A stretch of 64,000 bases of DNA from Nitrospinia bacterium (GCA_029261715.1 JAJDAT010000016.1:62001-126000); one strand, 5' to 3'. Positions 9,092 to 18,762 are shown, numbered from the stretch's first letter. Numbers and translations: made by a program. The notes: a model not told the origin generated them from the letters alone.

Positions 9092-9618
9092 AGCATTTGC
9101 TTCGGTGTCAAGATTATTTTCGCTTTTTTTTCGCCCCATTTTAAGAGCAATAATTTATCGCTTTTCAAAACACTTGTTGCGACCTTCAAAAGTTCTTTTC
9201 AATATTTAGTCACTCTCGTAACTTTCCCTGCGCCCTTGATAAAACCTTGATAGAAACTCATTCCTCAACCAAAATTAATTAAATCCAGAAAACAAACTAA
9301 ACCCAAAAACAAAAACAACTTAAGAAAAGTTTTCAGAAGTTATTAAAAAATAGGTTTTTATAGAAAGTTTTTATGGGAAAAGTGATAATATTTTTCCACT
9401 AAATCTTGTTAGACCAAGATTTAAGTTATAATTCTATGTTTTGGTTATTTCCTTCTAGCTTTAACTTTTGTTTTTTCAGCAAGTCTCTCAAATTATTTTT
9501 GATTGTTTTTTTATCCCCAAACAAATTTTTTAAATTTATTTGGGGAAATTTACATCGGTGAATTCTCTTAGATATTCTTAAATTAATAATTTAATTAAAA
9601 ATTAAGGTTGGCTTAACT
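9092..9618. other. AT-rich non-coding stretch with two inverted repeats
   Basis: No gene is credible here; the 9002-9250 ORF is a shadow of umuD and its leader. Two inverted repeats stand out: aaatcttg-ttagac-caagattt at 9401-9422, and a 14-bp pair (one mismatch) tccccaaacaaatt/aatttatttgggga at 9514-9546, about 70 bases before the methyltransferase gene. They may be terminators or a regulatory hairpin for the downstream gene. Confidence 0.45.
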
Positions 9619-10296
9619 ATGGGCTTTGACAAAAAAAAGTTTTGGGAAAACAAAATTCTAGCTTGGGAAAAAGATAGGTATCGCCTTGAAGATGATGAAA
9701 GTACCGTGAAAACGGACTCTAGCCATATCGCTGGATCTTCTTTGCAATTTAGGTTTGAAAAATCTGCAGAACTGCTAAAACCCCATTTAGACGGGAAAAA
9801 AATTCTCGATATAGGATGCGGCACCGGAATTTTCTATAATGAATTACAAGATACTAACTTAGCTCATTATTATGGAGTTGATTTTTCTGAAAACGCGATC
9901 TCAGAAGGGAAAAAGAAAATTGCAGGCACTGAGAAAGAGAAAAAATGTTCTCTTTTTGTAGGAAGTATTGAAGATTTTGATTTTCCGGAATGCGATGTAG
10001 TTCTTGCTTTGGGCGTTTTAGAGTGGCTAGAAAATGACGAATTAGAAACGCTTTTCAAAAAAACCTATCCTCGAAAGTTTCTTTTTCCAATTGCAGAAAA
10101 GAGAGTTTCAATTACTCGCTGGATACATTCTATATACGTTTTTTTTTCGTATGGCTGGAAATCTCAAGGTTACGTTCCAAAATACCATACAACTGACGAG
10201 ATAATAAAAATTGCCGAAGCGGTTGGCTATAGGGATATAAAAATCTTCAGGCATCCCCGATTGAGATTTGGAACCTTTCTTTATTATTTTGATTAA
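9619..10296 (+). CDS. Class I SAM-dependent methyltransferase
   Basis: The 225-residue product carries the SAM-binding motif ILDIGCGTGIFY (about residues 61-72), an acidic YGVDFSENAI strand end and a VLALGVLEWL segment, a type 11 (Ubie/UbiG-like) methyltransferase fold. The C-terminal part contains YTTxEIIKIAEAVGY-like sequence typical of small-molecule or lipid/sugar methyltransferases. Substrate cannot be inferred. It stands alone, with a long AT-rich leader upstream and a dead antitoxin behind. Confidence 0.85.
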   Translation: MGFDKKKFWENKILAWEKDRYRLEDDESTVKTDSSHIAGSSLQFRFEKSAELLKPHLDGKKILDIGCGTGIFYNELQDTNLAHYYGVDFSENAISEGKKKIAGTEKEKKCSLFVGSIEDFDFPECDVVLALGVLEWLENDELETLFKKTYPRKFLFPIAEKRVSITRWIHSIYVFFSYGWKSQGYVPKYHTTDEIIKIAEAVGYRDIKIFRHPRLRFGTFLYYFD

Positions 10297-10400
10297 TAAA
10301 CTTTTATTCATTTTGTCTTTTTCCATCCTAAAAGTTTCTTTCCTGTAAAAAAATAATAAGTTACAGGTTTAACTTAATTGCGGATCATCATTAGGAGAAC

Positions 10401-10646
10401 TTGATAAGTAAAAAGAAAATGCAGCCGATACACCCTGGCGAAATTTTGCAGGAAGATTTTTTGATTCCGATGGAAATCAGCTAATATGGGTTGTCCAAGG
10501 CCATTGGATTTTCTCCTCAACGAATCAATGAAATTGTTCACCAAAAACGAGGAGTGACCGCTAACACAGCGATCAGACTGGATAAATATTTCAAAATGTC
10601 TCCACAATTCTGACTAGGATTGCAAATGGGTTCCGACCATAACTAA
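10401..10646 (+). pseudogene. HigA/VapI-type antitoxin with two nonsense codons
   Basis: After an AGGAG site, a TTG/ATG start (10401/10419) reads MQPIHPGEILQEDFLIPMEIS, stop, YGLSKAIGFSPQRINEIVHQ and on to FKMSPQF, stop, LGLQM. This is clearly HigA: HPGExLxEDFL, an XRE helix-turn-helix and the terminal QFWLxLQ. CAA has become TAA and the Trp TGG has become TGA, both transitions. Just upstream, ATTGCGGATCATCATTAG (IADHH-stop) could be the last codons of a deleted HigB toxin. The toxin itself is gone. Confidence 0.75.
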
Positions 10647-10691
10647 TTTCAAAAATTACTTCATATTATTCCTTCTGATGGATCGCTAAGA

Positions 10692-11183
10692 ATGAAAAAA
10701 AATCAAATAATCTTTTTCTCTGGTTTGACTCTTATTTTTAGTATTTTCTACTGTGACTTCAGTGACGCTAAAAGTAGTGTCGACTCCCAAGTTGAAAAAA
10801 CTGTGGCATATCAAATGAGTCCATTTTCCATTAAGCGATATGAGCCTGGGGAGCCAGTATTTTCAGACCGTCCCTATTATGATCATATTAAAGATGAAAG
10901 GCTGAATGGTTTATTTTTAGTGAAGATTCCTCGGCATCTATCATTTGACATCGTTTTAAAATTATTTAACGACACAACCGTTTATCGGGCAATATGCGAT
11001 GACAATCCTAAAGATTTCAGCGCTTGGATAAAAACAAACATTGTTATGACTTTGGGTGGAAATTCCTGCGTTAACTTAAAAATTGTAAAAAAAGCTTTTA
11101 AAAAGGGAACTCACTTTCTTAAACCTGGGCGAGGTTCAACCTCATCACCTGTTTTCTTAGAGATTCAAGAAGACGATTTATAA
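10692..11183 (+). CDS. Secreted hypothetical protein
   Basis: The 163-residue product begins MKKNQIIFFSGLTLIFSIFY and DFSDAKS, a Sec signal peptide, so the protein is exported. The mature part has two Cys (AICDDN and GGNSCVNLK) that could form a disulphide. I do not recognise the family. The stop is five bases before the Sel1-repeat gene, so the two are probably one transcript. Start ATG 10692 is clear; the upstream purine run is weak. Confidence 0.6.
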   Translation: MKKNQIIFFSGLTLIFSIFYCDFSDAKSSVDSQVEKTVAYQMSPFSIKRYEPGEPVFSDRPYYDHIKDERLNGLFLVKIPRHLSFDIVLKLFNDTTVYRAICDDNPKDFSAWIKTNIVMTLGGNSCVNLKIVKKAFKKGTHFLKPGRGSTSSPVFLEIQEDDL

Positions 11184-11187
11184 TTTG

Positions 11188-11991
11188 ATGAAAAAGTTAA
11201 GATTTCTAATACTAGTCGCTGGAATAATTTTTATATTTTCTTTAACGGCAAATGCAAAGACATTACATGACGGGATAGACTTATATAAAAAAGAAGATTT
11301 TAAAATGGCGTTTGAAATATTTGAACCATTAGCAAAACAAGGACATATGGAAGCTCAAAGCTTTCTTGGGATTATGTATTATCAGGGAATTGGAACTCCT
11401 AAAAACATAAAAAAAGCTCTCAGTTATTATTTACTTTCAGCAAAACAAGGCAATATAGAAGCGCAATTCATGACTAACTTGATCTCCTCAGAACTGGGAG
11501 ATACAAACGCACAATTAAACCTCGGCATGCTTTACTTATCTGGAAAAGGGTATAATCCGGATTATAAGGAAGCTTTTAAATGGTTTCATAAAGCAGCGAA
11601 AAAAGAGAATGCAAACGCCCAGTATAACTTGGGACTAATGCATTTAAAGGGAAAGGGAATTCCTAAAAACTACAAAGAAGCTGCCAGATGGCTCAATAAA
11701 TCGGCTGAACAAGGGAATGCAAACGCCCAATACAACTTGGGTTTTATGTATATAAAGGGATACGGAGTTTCACAGGACTACAAAGAAGCTGTCAAGTGGT
11801 CCAATAAATCGGCTGAACAAGGGAATGCAAACGCCCAATACAACTTGGGTTTGATGTATATAAAGGGATACGGAGTTCCACAAGACTTCAATGAAGCGGC
11901 CAAATGGTTTTATAAAGCGGCAAAAAATGGGAATATAAATGCACAGAAAAGCATAGAAGTTTTATTACAAAAAAAGATCATTCGAGAGTAA
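11188..11991 (+). CDS. Periplasmic Sel1-repeat protein
   Basis: I start at ATG 11188 (the track's TTG is one codon earlier), giving the signal peptide MKKLRFLILVAGIIFIFSLT and ANAK. The mature protein consists of 36-residue Sel1 repeats, e.g. AQYNLGLMYIKGYGVPQDF and EAAKWFYKAA, at least six of them. Sel1 solenoids bind partner proteins and are common in secreted regulators and adaptors; the partner is not visible here. It is probably co-transcribed with the exported protein upstream. The last repeats are nearly identical in DNA. Confidence 0.85.
   Translation: MKKLRFLILVAGIIFIFSLTANAKTLHDGIDLYKKEDFKMAFEIFEPLAKQGHMEAQSFLGIMYYQGIGTPKNIKKALSYYLLSAKQGNIEAQFMTNLISSELGDTNAQLNLGMLYLSGKGYNPDYKEAFKWFHKAAKKENANAQYNLGLMHLKGKGIPKNYKEAARWLNKSAEQGNANAQYNLGFMYIKGYGVSQDYKEAVKWSNKSAEQGNANAQYNLGLMYIKGYGVPQDFNEAAKWFYKAAKNGNINAQKSIEVLLQKKIIRE
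11695..11910 (+). repeat. 108-bp tandem duplication inside the Sel1 gene
   Basis: Two consecutive units (11695-11802 and 11803-11910) share long identical runs such as aataaatcggctgaacaagg and gaatgcaaacgcccaata, far more alike than the older repeats before them. This points to recent repeat expansion by slippage or unequal recombination. Confidence 0.7.
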
Positions 11992-12066
11992 GAGAATGCT
12001 CAACTAACCATCGCTTTTTCCGTTCTAACCTACCTCCAACATATAGGTTTTATTCTATTTAAATTC

Positions 12067-12837
12067 ATGCTTTTAATTTATCTGCAGAGAATTTTATTTA
12101 TAAGGAAAAGTAGCCTTATCCTTATAACGCTAATAATCTTCAACTCAGTTTTAGGTTGTAATTCCTCCATCCCTCAGGAAACCAACAACAGCAACGTTGA
12201 GATAAAAATCAAGAAAATGATCGGTGACAGCTTAAAGCTATCAGAACCTCGCTATGGTCTATTTGACGAATCTATCTCCCTTTTAAACCAGGTCTCCCAA
12301 CTAGCTCCAGATAAACTTTTTCTAGTAAAATTCAATCTTGGCTTGGTATATCTTAAATCAAATAAGATTGATCAAGCGATCTCCAATTATCAAGAAGCTA
12401 TTGACCTAAATCCAGATTTCGCAACGGCACATTTTCATCTTGGCAATGCCTTATTTAAGAAACAGTTGTTTGAAAAAGCCATTGACCATTTCCAAACCGC
12501 CATAAAAATTTTCAATCGAAAAATCAAACAACCGGTCGTTTCCAATAAGGCTATCGAAACGAAGGAAGAAAATATGATTATTAATAAAGCCTCATCCTAC
12601 TCTCAAATAGGGCTCGCTGGGGATTTTATGAAGAACAAAAAAACGGCTATAGTTTATACTCTTAAAGCAAGAGTAGCCTATTCTAAGATAATTGATCCAA
12701 ATGGTTATTTTACGTTTCAAGTAAATACGATGGATAAACGTTTGAACAATATGATAAAAAAATATGGATTTTCATCTTTATATGAGGCGACTACCTTATA
12801 TAAAAAAGAGTTAATCTCTAGCGCCAAAATTAATTAA
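12067..12837 (+). CDS. TPR lipoprotein
   Basis: The 256-residue product has a basic N-terminus followed by a hydrophobic segment and lipobox (SSLILITLIIFNSVLGC), so it should be lipid-anchored. Residues of about 75-150 contain two TPR units (FNLGLVYLKSNKIDQAISNY and AHFHLGNALFKKQLFEKAID). TPRs mediate protein contacts; no enzymatic domain is seen. Start ATG 12067 is accepted, though the first about 15 residues are unusual for a lipoprotein leader and a later start may apply. The frame remains open after the TAA, toward the small ORF at 12901. Confidence 0.7.
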   Translation: MLLIYLQRILFIRKSSLILITLIIFNSVLGCNSSIPQETNNSNVEIKIKKMIGDSLKLSEPRYGLFDESISLLNQVSQLAPDKLFLVKFNLGLVYLKSNKIDQAISNYQEAIDLNPDFATAHFHLGNALFKKQLFEKAIDHFQTAIKIFNRKIKQPVVSNKAIETKEENMIINKASSYSQIGLAGDFMKNKKTAIVYTLKARVAYSKIIDPNGYFTFQVNTMDKRLNNMIKKYGFSSLYEATTLYKKELISSAKIN

Positions 12838-12900
12838 CGCCCTAATTTATTATCACCAGCTCTTCTTCCATTACTAAATAAAACTTTCGAGATATGTAAT

Positions 12901-13068
12901 ATGAAATATGTAGAAACGAATCGATGGGGAACGCTGTGCGACATAAAAAACTTTTCAAATTCCCACAGGTATGTAAGTGACAAGCAAATTGCTGGTACTG
13001 TAGCTGGAATCAGCGATAGTTTATGCGACTCTAATCGAAAAAACTTCCATGTCATTGAAGAACCGTGA
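12901..13068 (+). CDS. Possible 55-residue small protein overlapping the next start
   Basis: ATG 12901 opens a 56-codon frame (MKYVETNRWGTLCDIKNFSN and onward) whose TGA overlaps the GTG start of the CotH-like gene as GTGA, an arrangement that would allow translational coupling. It is too short for the ORF track. There is no strong ribosome site and I recognise no family, so it may be chance. Confidence 0.3.
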   Translation: MKYVETNRWGTLCDIKNFSNSHRYVSDKQIAGTVAGISDSLCDSNRKNFHVIEEP

Positions 13069-15773
13069 TTCCATCTACTGGTAATAGTGTCCGGTCCGGA
13101 TTTGAAAAAACTGGCCGAATAAAAAAAATTTCTATTGGACGTCTAGTCGCCCTTTTATCTGGCACATTCTTTTTAATATTCATCACTCTATGGTGTTTAA
13201 GCAATTACACCCATTGGATCAATTATCGAGAATACAATCCCAAGACAGACGCTCTTGAAAAAGTTTGGATTCCAGATTTTTCCTGGTTAGAAAATACTTT
13301 CAACTCTGGTTTGCTTCGAAATAATATTTCTGCCGCTTATAACGTGCTTTTCGCATCCTCGCCCCCACATTTTTCACAAATCTCAACAATAAGACTCTTT
13401 TTAAAAAATAACGACTTGGAAAAGCTAAACCAAGGTATTTTAAAATTCCATTTGGGAGAATTAATTAAAAAACCTCGCGTCAATGGGATATATCAATCCA
13501 CTTCAGGAGACCTAATACCCGTAAGAGTCAATCTAAGAGGAACCTTACCAGATCATCATCAAGTTTGGAAACCTTCAATTAGAATCCGATTTCCAAAATC
13601 TCAATTACTTGAAGGTTATAGAAACCACGTTCTCATCGCTCCTCAAGATGCTCTGGGTTTTTGGAATTGGATAAGTAATTATTTAAGCAGTTTTTGGAAT
13701 ATGCTTAATGTCGAGGAACGTTTTGTGCGTTTATTTATCAACAACCAATTTTTCGGCGTTTACAATAAAATCTTAAGGCTGGATGAATCCCTCACCATAC
13801 AATCCAACCGTTTGCCCGGATCTTTTTATAGGTTGGAAAGCCATAATAAAGATTATATCTATTCTTGGGACCATCCAATTGGCTGGGAATCAATTGGAAT
13901 TCCAAAAAATGAGGGTCTGGAAGTATTAAAAAATTTCATAGATGTCAGCTTGAATACCTTGAATTGGACCTCAAAAAAACACCTAGTTACAAGCCTACAA
14001 ATTCTCAATCAATATTTGGATAAGGAAAGCTTTGCCAAATATCTAGCGCTTCTTTGTCATGCCAGTGAAAGTCACGTTGATAACCTACATAATAACGCTC
14101 TTTGGTTAGACACAGTTTCCGGAAAACTCGTTCCCATCATTATGGACCCGTCTGGTTATGATTGGGCAACCATAAACCAGGAGAATCTTCATAGGCCCAT
14201 TCTAAAATTGAATGTCGGATATATAACTGCCTGGCTTATGGACCCAAGAAACTTGGCTCTTTATATAGACCGTCTTTATGAGCTTATCCACTCTTTTGGG
14301 TCATCCGTAAATACAGAAAAACATATTAGATCTCACTGGCTTAAAATCAGAGATGATGTTCGCGCGGATCTTAATTTGAGCAAAATCGGTAACCCAAGAG
14401 AATATTTTCCATTTTATTTGTCTGATAATTGGATAGACGGCTTGATCGATTTCATTCACAAAAGAACACTCTGGATTGGCCCTCAACTTTCCTCAGACAC
14501 CATTGCAATCATTGAGGAAAAAGACGAGGCATTTGAGATATACCTTGAAGGATTTTCCGGAGCCGTCGCTAAAAGAAAAGATGGCCAAGAATTTACGGTA
14601 AATAATTTAAAACGTTATCATCATTTAGAATTATTACCTTCCATAAACGATCCTTCATTGACGGAACTTTTTGGAACTTCTCGTTCTTATGCATTTTTCA
14701 CGCTTTCAGGGAAACCTCAAGATTATGTCTTCACTCATCGTTTGAACAAGACTCCTATTCTCTTTTCAAAACCACCCCAAAAACCAAACGTTTTGAAAAA
14801 ATTGGAAGGCGTTAACATCATGCAATTGCATGAACCCGATATCTCACCGGTGACGTTAGGGCCAAACGAAGTGATTATTAATGAAACTCGGGAATCCAAC
14901 ATAGGTCAACCGGTTATCATAAAACCAGGTACAAAAATTTTGCTAGCTCCGGGAGCTTCTCTCATCATTCGTGGTCCTATACAAATCGAAGGCACCCTCG
15001 ATCAACCTGTAATAATCCGCCCATTAAATCCTGAAAAGCCTTTTGGAGTGTTTGCTCTTCTGGGGAAAGAAACTCAAGGAAGTCGCATCAATTATTTAAA
15101 TATTGAAGGCGGTTCCGTTCATCGTCGTTATAATTTAGAGTTCACAGGCATGTTTTCCGTTCACGACAATCCCGATATCGAAGTAACCAATAGCAGATTC
15201 GGACAAAACTTTATTGGCGACGACGCGGTTCATTTTATGCGCTCCAAAGTTAAAATTAAAAATTCAATTTTTGAAAATGCTCGAAGCGACGCTATGGATT
15301 GGGATCTGGTAGATGGAGAAATTACCGGTAGCATCTTTAAAAACTCCGGAAACGACGGTCTAGACATCAGCATGGGAAAAGTAAGCGTAACCAATAGTCG
15401 TTTTGAAAAAAGCGGCGACAAATGCATTAGCGCCGGTGAAGGCACAAAAACCAACGTTACCAAGTCAAAATTTTACCGGTGCAATATAGGAATTGCAGTC
15501 AAGGATCGTTCAAGGGTCGAACTCACAAACAGCCTGTTTTCAGAAAACAATATTGCATACAACACCTATCGCAAAAAATGGCGTTGGGAAAAAGGCGGTG
15601 AAGGCGTCATACAGCAAACCCATTTTCTGGGTTCAGTAAAAGCTGATATTAAAGGAGATAAACTCAGTAAGGTCTCTTTTATTGGTTCTATTCCAAAAAA
15701 TATTCGAATTGTTGGCAAACTTCAACTGTCGTCAATCTCCAATATAACTGCCCATTCCAACTCCAAACTCTAA
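13065..15773 (+). CDS. CotH-like protein with C-terminal right-handed beta-helix
   Basis: The 902-residue product starts with a short cytoplasmic tail and one membrane helix (about residues 27-45, LVALLSGTFFLIFITLWCLS). Residues of about 110-420 look like a CotH kinase-type domain: IRIRFPKSQLLEG, LFINNQFFGVYNKILRLDES and IIMDPSGYDWAT, the last matching the acidic CotH active-site region. Residues of about 610-880 form parallel beta-helix rungs (IEGTLDQPVIIRPL, VSVTNSRFEKSGDKCISAGEG). CotH proteins phosphorylate spore-coat or surface proteins in other bacteria; here a surface-anchored glycan or protein-modifying role is inferred. The start is GTG at 13065. Confidence 0.7.
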   Translation: MIPSTGNSVRSGFEKTGRIKKISIGRLVALLSGTFFLIFITLWCLSNYTHWINYREYNPKTDALEKVWIPDFSWLENTFNSGLLRNNISAAYNVLFASSPPHFSQISTIRLFLKNNDLEKLNQGILKFHLGELIKKPRVNGIYQSTSGDLIPVRVNLRGTLPDHHQVWKPSIRIRFPKSQLLEGYRNHVLIAPQDALGFWNWISNYLSSFWNMLNVEERFVRLFINNQFFGVYNKILRLDESLTIQSNRLPGSFYRLESHNKDYIYSWDHPIGWESIGIPKNEGLEVLKNFIDVSLNTLNWTSKKHLVTSLQILNQYLDKESFAKYLALLCHASESHVDNLHNNALWLDTVSGKLVPIIMDPSGYDWATINQENLHRPILKLNVGYITAWLMDPRNLALYIDRLYELIHSFGSSVNTEKHIRSHWLKIRDDVRADLNLSKIGNPREYFPFYLSDNWIDGLIDFIHKRTLWIGPQLSSDTIAIIEEKDEAFEIYLEGFSGAVAKRKDGQEFTVNNLKRYHHLELLPSINDPSLTELFGTSRSYAFFTLSGKPQDYVFTHRLNKTPILFSKPPQKPNVLKKLEGVNIMQLHEPDISPVTLGPNEVIINETRESNIGQPVIIKPGTKILLAPGASLIIRGPIQIEGTLDQPVIIRPLNPEKPFGVFALLGKETQGSRINYLNIEGGSVHRRYNLEFTGMFSVHDNPDIEVTNSRFGQNFIGDDAVHFMRSKVKIKNSIFENARSDAMDWDLVDGEITGSIFKNSGNDGLDISMGKVSVTNSRFEKSGDKCISAGEGTKTNVTKSKFYRCNIGIAVKDRSRVELTNSLFSENNIAYNTYRKKWRWEKGGEGVIQQTHFLGSVKADIKGDKLSKVSFIGSIPKNIRIVGKLQLSSISNITAHSNSKL

Positions 15774-15903
15774 ACTATTTGAGAATCCTTTAAGTAGAGA
15801 AAAAAAGCGCTACATTTTCGCTAAGGTTGCTTTTGATAGGGAAGCTTATTTATAATGATATTGTTGAGCGCTAGATTATTTTAAATGAAAAAAGGAGGCC
15901 GTA

Positions 15904-16182
15904 GTGTTCGCAAAGAGAAACGATCAATATTCAGTTATATGTCATACCCGAGCGGCTGAAGATTGTTCTGAGAACGGGGAATGGTGCGACAGTGAGGAAG
16001 AAGCGCAGGAATGGGTGGAGCAAGAATGCTGGATATTTTCAGGAGAAGGATGGTTTTGCCTTAAATGCAACTACCACTTCATGCAAAATCTTGCCAAAAC
16101 TCGACGAGACAAAGGCATGAATTCAATGTTACCAGATGGATGGGACGACGATCTCGCAGTAGGCATTGACACTGTAAGATAA
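15904..16182 (+). CDS. Small Cys-rich hypothetical protein
   Basis: GTG at 15904 is preceded by a strong AAGGAGG, which decides the start. The 92-residue protein has a CLKC pair and other Cys residues (ICHTRAAEDC, EWCDSEE, QECW), suggesting a small zinc-binding or redox protein, and acidic SEEEAQEWVEQE. No signal peptide. I do not recognise the family. It stands alone between two large membrane-associated genes. Confidence 0.6.
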   Translation: MFAKRNDQYSVICHTRAAEDCSENGEWCDSEEEAQEWVEQECWIFSGEGWFCLKCNYHFMQNLAKTRRDKGMNSMLPDGWDDDLAVGIDTVR

Positions 16183-16388
16183 ATACCACTCCCACATTCA
16201 TTTTGCCCGCTTCATAAACGAGCTTATTATCCTTTTATTTAATACTATGGGTAGCCTCATCTAGGTCGACAGTTCAATCCATCCATCGGCTCCAGGTATC
16301 AAATCAGATTCCACAATGTCAGAACTAAATGAAAGCTTATCGAAACAACCCCCTCCTCCTCTTTATTTTTCAACTTAGATAATAATGA
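16183..16388. other. Short non-coding leader
   Basis: No gene or clear terminator is visible; the AT-rich leader precedes the first GT39-type gene. Confidence 0.4.
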
Positions 16389-18656
16389 ATGAATGACTCA
16401 TTTTTAATAAAAGCGGAAAAATGGATATTTCTTGCTTTTTTGTCCTTGTTTGCTGGGTTGGGCGTCTATTTACGACTCAAGACTATGAACGCGCCTATTT
16501 TACCGTTCTTGCATGAATATGACATCCTTCCACATTTGAATTCGAGTTTTGGCGACATTCTTCTTAGCGACTACCATCGCCTTATAAATATTTATCGAAA
16601 CACCATTTCAAATATTTTGTATCAACAGTTTGGAGTTAATGAAGTAACGTCTCGAGTTTTCCCCGTTGTTATCGCGCTTTTAACATTTATTTTCGTTTAC
16701 CTCTTCACACTAAAAACTCTCGGAAAGAACGAAGCAGCGCTTGCTCTCTTGTTGGCTGGGGTTTCCTATTTCAGCATTCATAACTCAATGAAACCGATGT
16801 ATGGAAGCTTTTATGTTTACGCTTCCTTTATGACCTTTTACTTCCTCTGGAAAAGTTTCGAAGAAGGACGATGGATAAACTGGTTTGGCTTTGCAAGCTT
16901 CAACTTTCTTAATCTAACTGAATCCCTACTTTCTGGAATTTTTCTCCCGGCTTTGTTTTTAGTAGGATTAATTCTAGCCAAATACGAATTTAAATATGCA
17001 GCTTCGGTATCCCAGGCAAAAGAGAAGTTTTATTATTTTATTATTTTATTTTTTATCTCAATCGCTTTTGCCCTGACTTTATACCAAGTTCGTAATCTTA
17101 ATCTTATTCAGCAAGTATGGAATATCATTTTTTCTAACTCTATTGGAAGTGAACTTGCGAACGATAATTCTCTTCATATTCGTCAAATCGATAACCTTGC
17201 GTTTGGATTTTTAAATTTGCTAACTGAAGTTTTTTCTAAACTTAATTTTGAATACTATGAATTTAAGGTTTCTGAAGAAATTCATGATTATTTACATTTT
17301 GCTCATTTGATATACTTTGCTTTATTTTTAACCGGTCTTTTTGCCTTATATAAGAAAAACGAAAAACTGTTCTGGTGCTTTTTTGTTATATCCGCTCTCC
17401 CTCTCCTTATTTCAGCTTTCATATTAAAACTTACTCAAGCTAGATACCTAGCTTGTGTCTTACCTTTTTACTGGATAACAGTGTCCGTAGGCTTTCTTTA
17501 TCTTTTTTCTTTCCTCAAATTCTTGGAGAAATCTAGACTTTTAAAAAATATTGTCCCATTGCTTACGGCCTTTTTAGTTTTCTCTTGGTTCTTGCACCCT
17601 AAGCCTCTGTGGAGCTCTAAGTATCAAGATGAAATGTTCCATATGCAGGGTATAAGAACCATCGCAAGTTACTTGAAGGAAAATATCCATCCCAATGATG
17701 TAATTCTGAATATTACAGATCAAGTGCGACTCGATAATTTTTCAAAGGGACCCATTTCATACGGAGAGTATAAATTCTATTTAGAGCCCTTCTTTGATAA
17801 ACATCGGTTAACAAAATTACTTGAAAGAACTGGCAAGATAGGCGTTTGGGTTATCTTGCAGGAACCAATAAAAGACAAAAAGTTCTTGCCTTATTTTTTC
17901 CCTCAAAGTTATTTGCCGCGCCTTGTAAAAAAGGTAAATGGTTTTGCTCTGCATTATGAAGAAATTGTCCTATCAAATGATGATAACGCCGCGCAACCAA
18001 AAGTTTTCTCAACGCCATTTTGGCTATTTATGAAAGGACTCTATCATCAAAAAAAAGGAGAGCGGGCTCAAGCGGAACCCTATTACCATAAAATGGTGGA
18101 GCATGGGTTCAATATTGATAGAGCTTATTACAACATCGGAGTGCTAAAAAGCTATACCAATATAGACAAGGGGATTTTATACTTAAGAAAAGCAATAAAG
18201 GAACTCGAAACTCCAACTATTTTGCCGAAAAATGCTCATTTAGGAAATATCTCTATTCTAAACTCAAAAAATGACAAGAAAATGCTTTCTTTGATAAATG
18301 GTCAAAAAAAAGGTTTACGATATTATTTTAGAATTATAAATGAGCGTAAATATAAAGTTTTTTTTAGGGAGGATTTTTTGAAAATCAGTTCCCCAAAGCC
18401 CTATTCAGAATACTATATGACTGCAAGCATATTTCTCTACTTTAAATATTTAAAAACAAATGACCAAAGACTGCTTAAAGAAGCGCAAATCTATATTACA
18501 AATGCTCTAAAGCTAAACCCGAATCACGAGTCCAAAGAATTTTCTAAGTTTATTCTAGATGCAAAGTCTATATACACCCCAGAAAAAAAGTTAAATATAC
18601 CTCTCGGAAACTTAAATTATATACGAGAAGAATTCCCGGATATTTTAATCAAGTAG
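16389..18656 (+). CDS. GT39-type membrane glycosyltransferase with C-terminal TPR-like region
   Basis: Of three overlapping ATGs at 16385-16395 only 16389 gives the long frame. Residues of about 10-400 hold ten or so membrane helices with a periplasmic loop after helix 1 (LHEYDILPHLNSSFGDILLS), the layout of PMT/ArnT-type transferases that use polyprenyl-linked sugars. The acidic residues of the first loop are weaker than in GT39 proteins proper. From about 550 the chain is soluble with TPR-like helices (AEPYYHKMVEHGFNIDRAYY). The acceptor is unknown; it is the first of three such genes in this zone. 755 residues. Confidence 0.7.
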   Translation: MNDSFLIKAEKWIFLAFLSLFAGLGVYLRLKTMNAPILPFLHEYDILPHLNSSFGDILLSDYHRLINIYRNTISNILYQQFGVNEVTSRVFPVVIALLTFIFVYLFTLKTLGKNEAALALLLAGVSYFSIHNSMKPMYGSFYVYASFMTFYFLWKSFEEGRWINWFGFASFNFLNLTESLLSGIFLPALFLVGLILAKYEFKYAASVSQAKEKFYYFIILFFISIAFALTLYQVRNLNLIQQVWNIIFSNSIGSELANDNSLHIRQIDNLAFGFLNLLTEVFSKLNFEYYEFKVSEEIHDYLHFAHLIYFALFLTGLFALYKKNEKLFWCFFVISALPLLISAFILKLTQARYLACVLPFYWITVSVGFLYLFSFLKFLEKSRLLKNIVPLLTAFLVFSWFLHPKPLWSSKYQDEMFHMQGIRTIASYLKENIHPNDVILNITDQVRLDNFSKGPISYGEYKFYLEPFFDKHRLTKLLERTGKIGVWVILQEPIKDKKFLPYFFPQSYLPRLVKKVNGFALHYEEIVLSNDDNAAQPKVFSTPFWLFMKGLYHQKKGERAQAEPYYHKMVEHGFNIDRAYYNIGVLKSYTNIDKGILYLRKAIKELETPTILPKNAHLGNISILNSKNDKKMLSLINGQKKGLRYYFRIINERKYKVFFREDFLKISSPKPYSEYYMTASIFLYFKYLKTNDQRLLKEAQIYITNALKLNPNHESKEFSKFILDAKSIYTPEKKLNIPLGNLNYIREEFPDILIK

Positions 18657-18762
18657 AAAATATAAAGAAAACTGTATCATGAGGAAACTTAATATAAGCT
18701 CTAGCGCTGTCCTTAATCATAATAGCAAGTAAGAGGGACACAATATAAACAACACACACTTA

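Noticed and set aside
9002-9250. Plus-strand ORF over the umuD start
   Set aside because: A shadow of umuD and its leader with no ribosome site.
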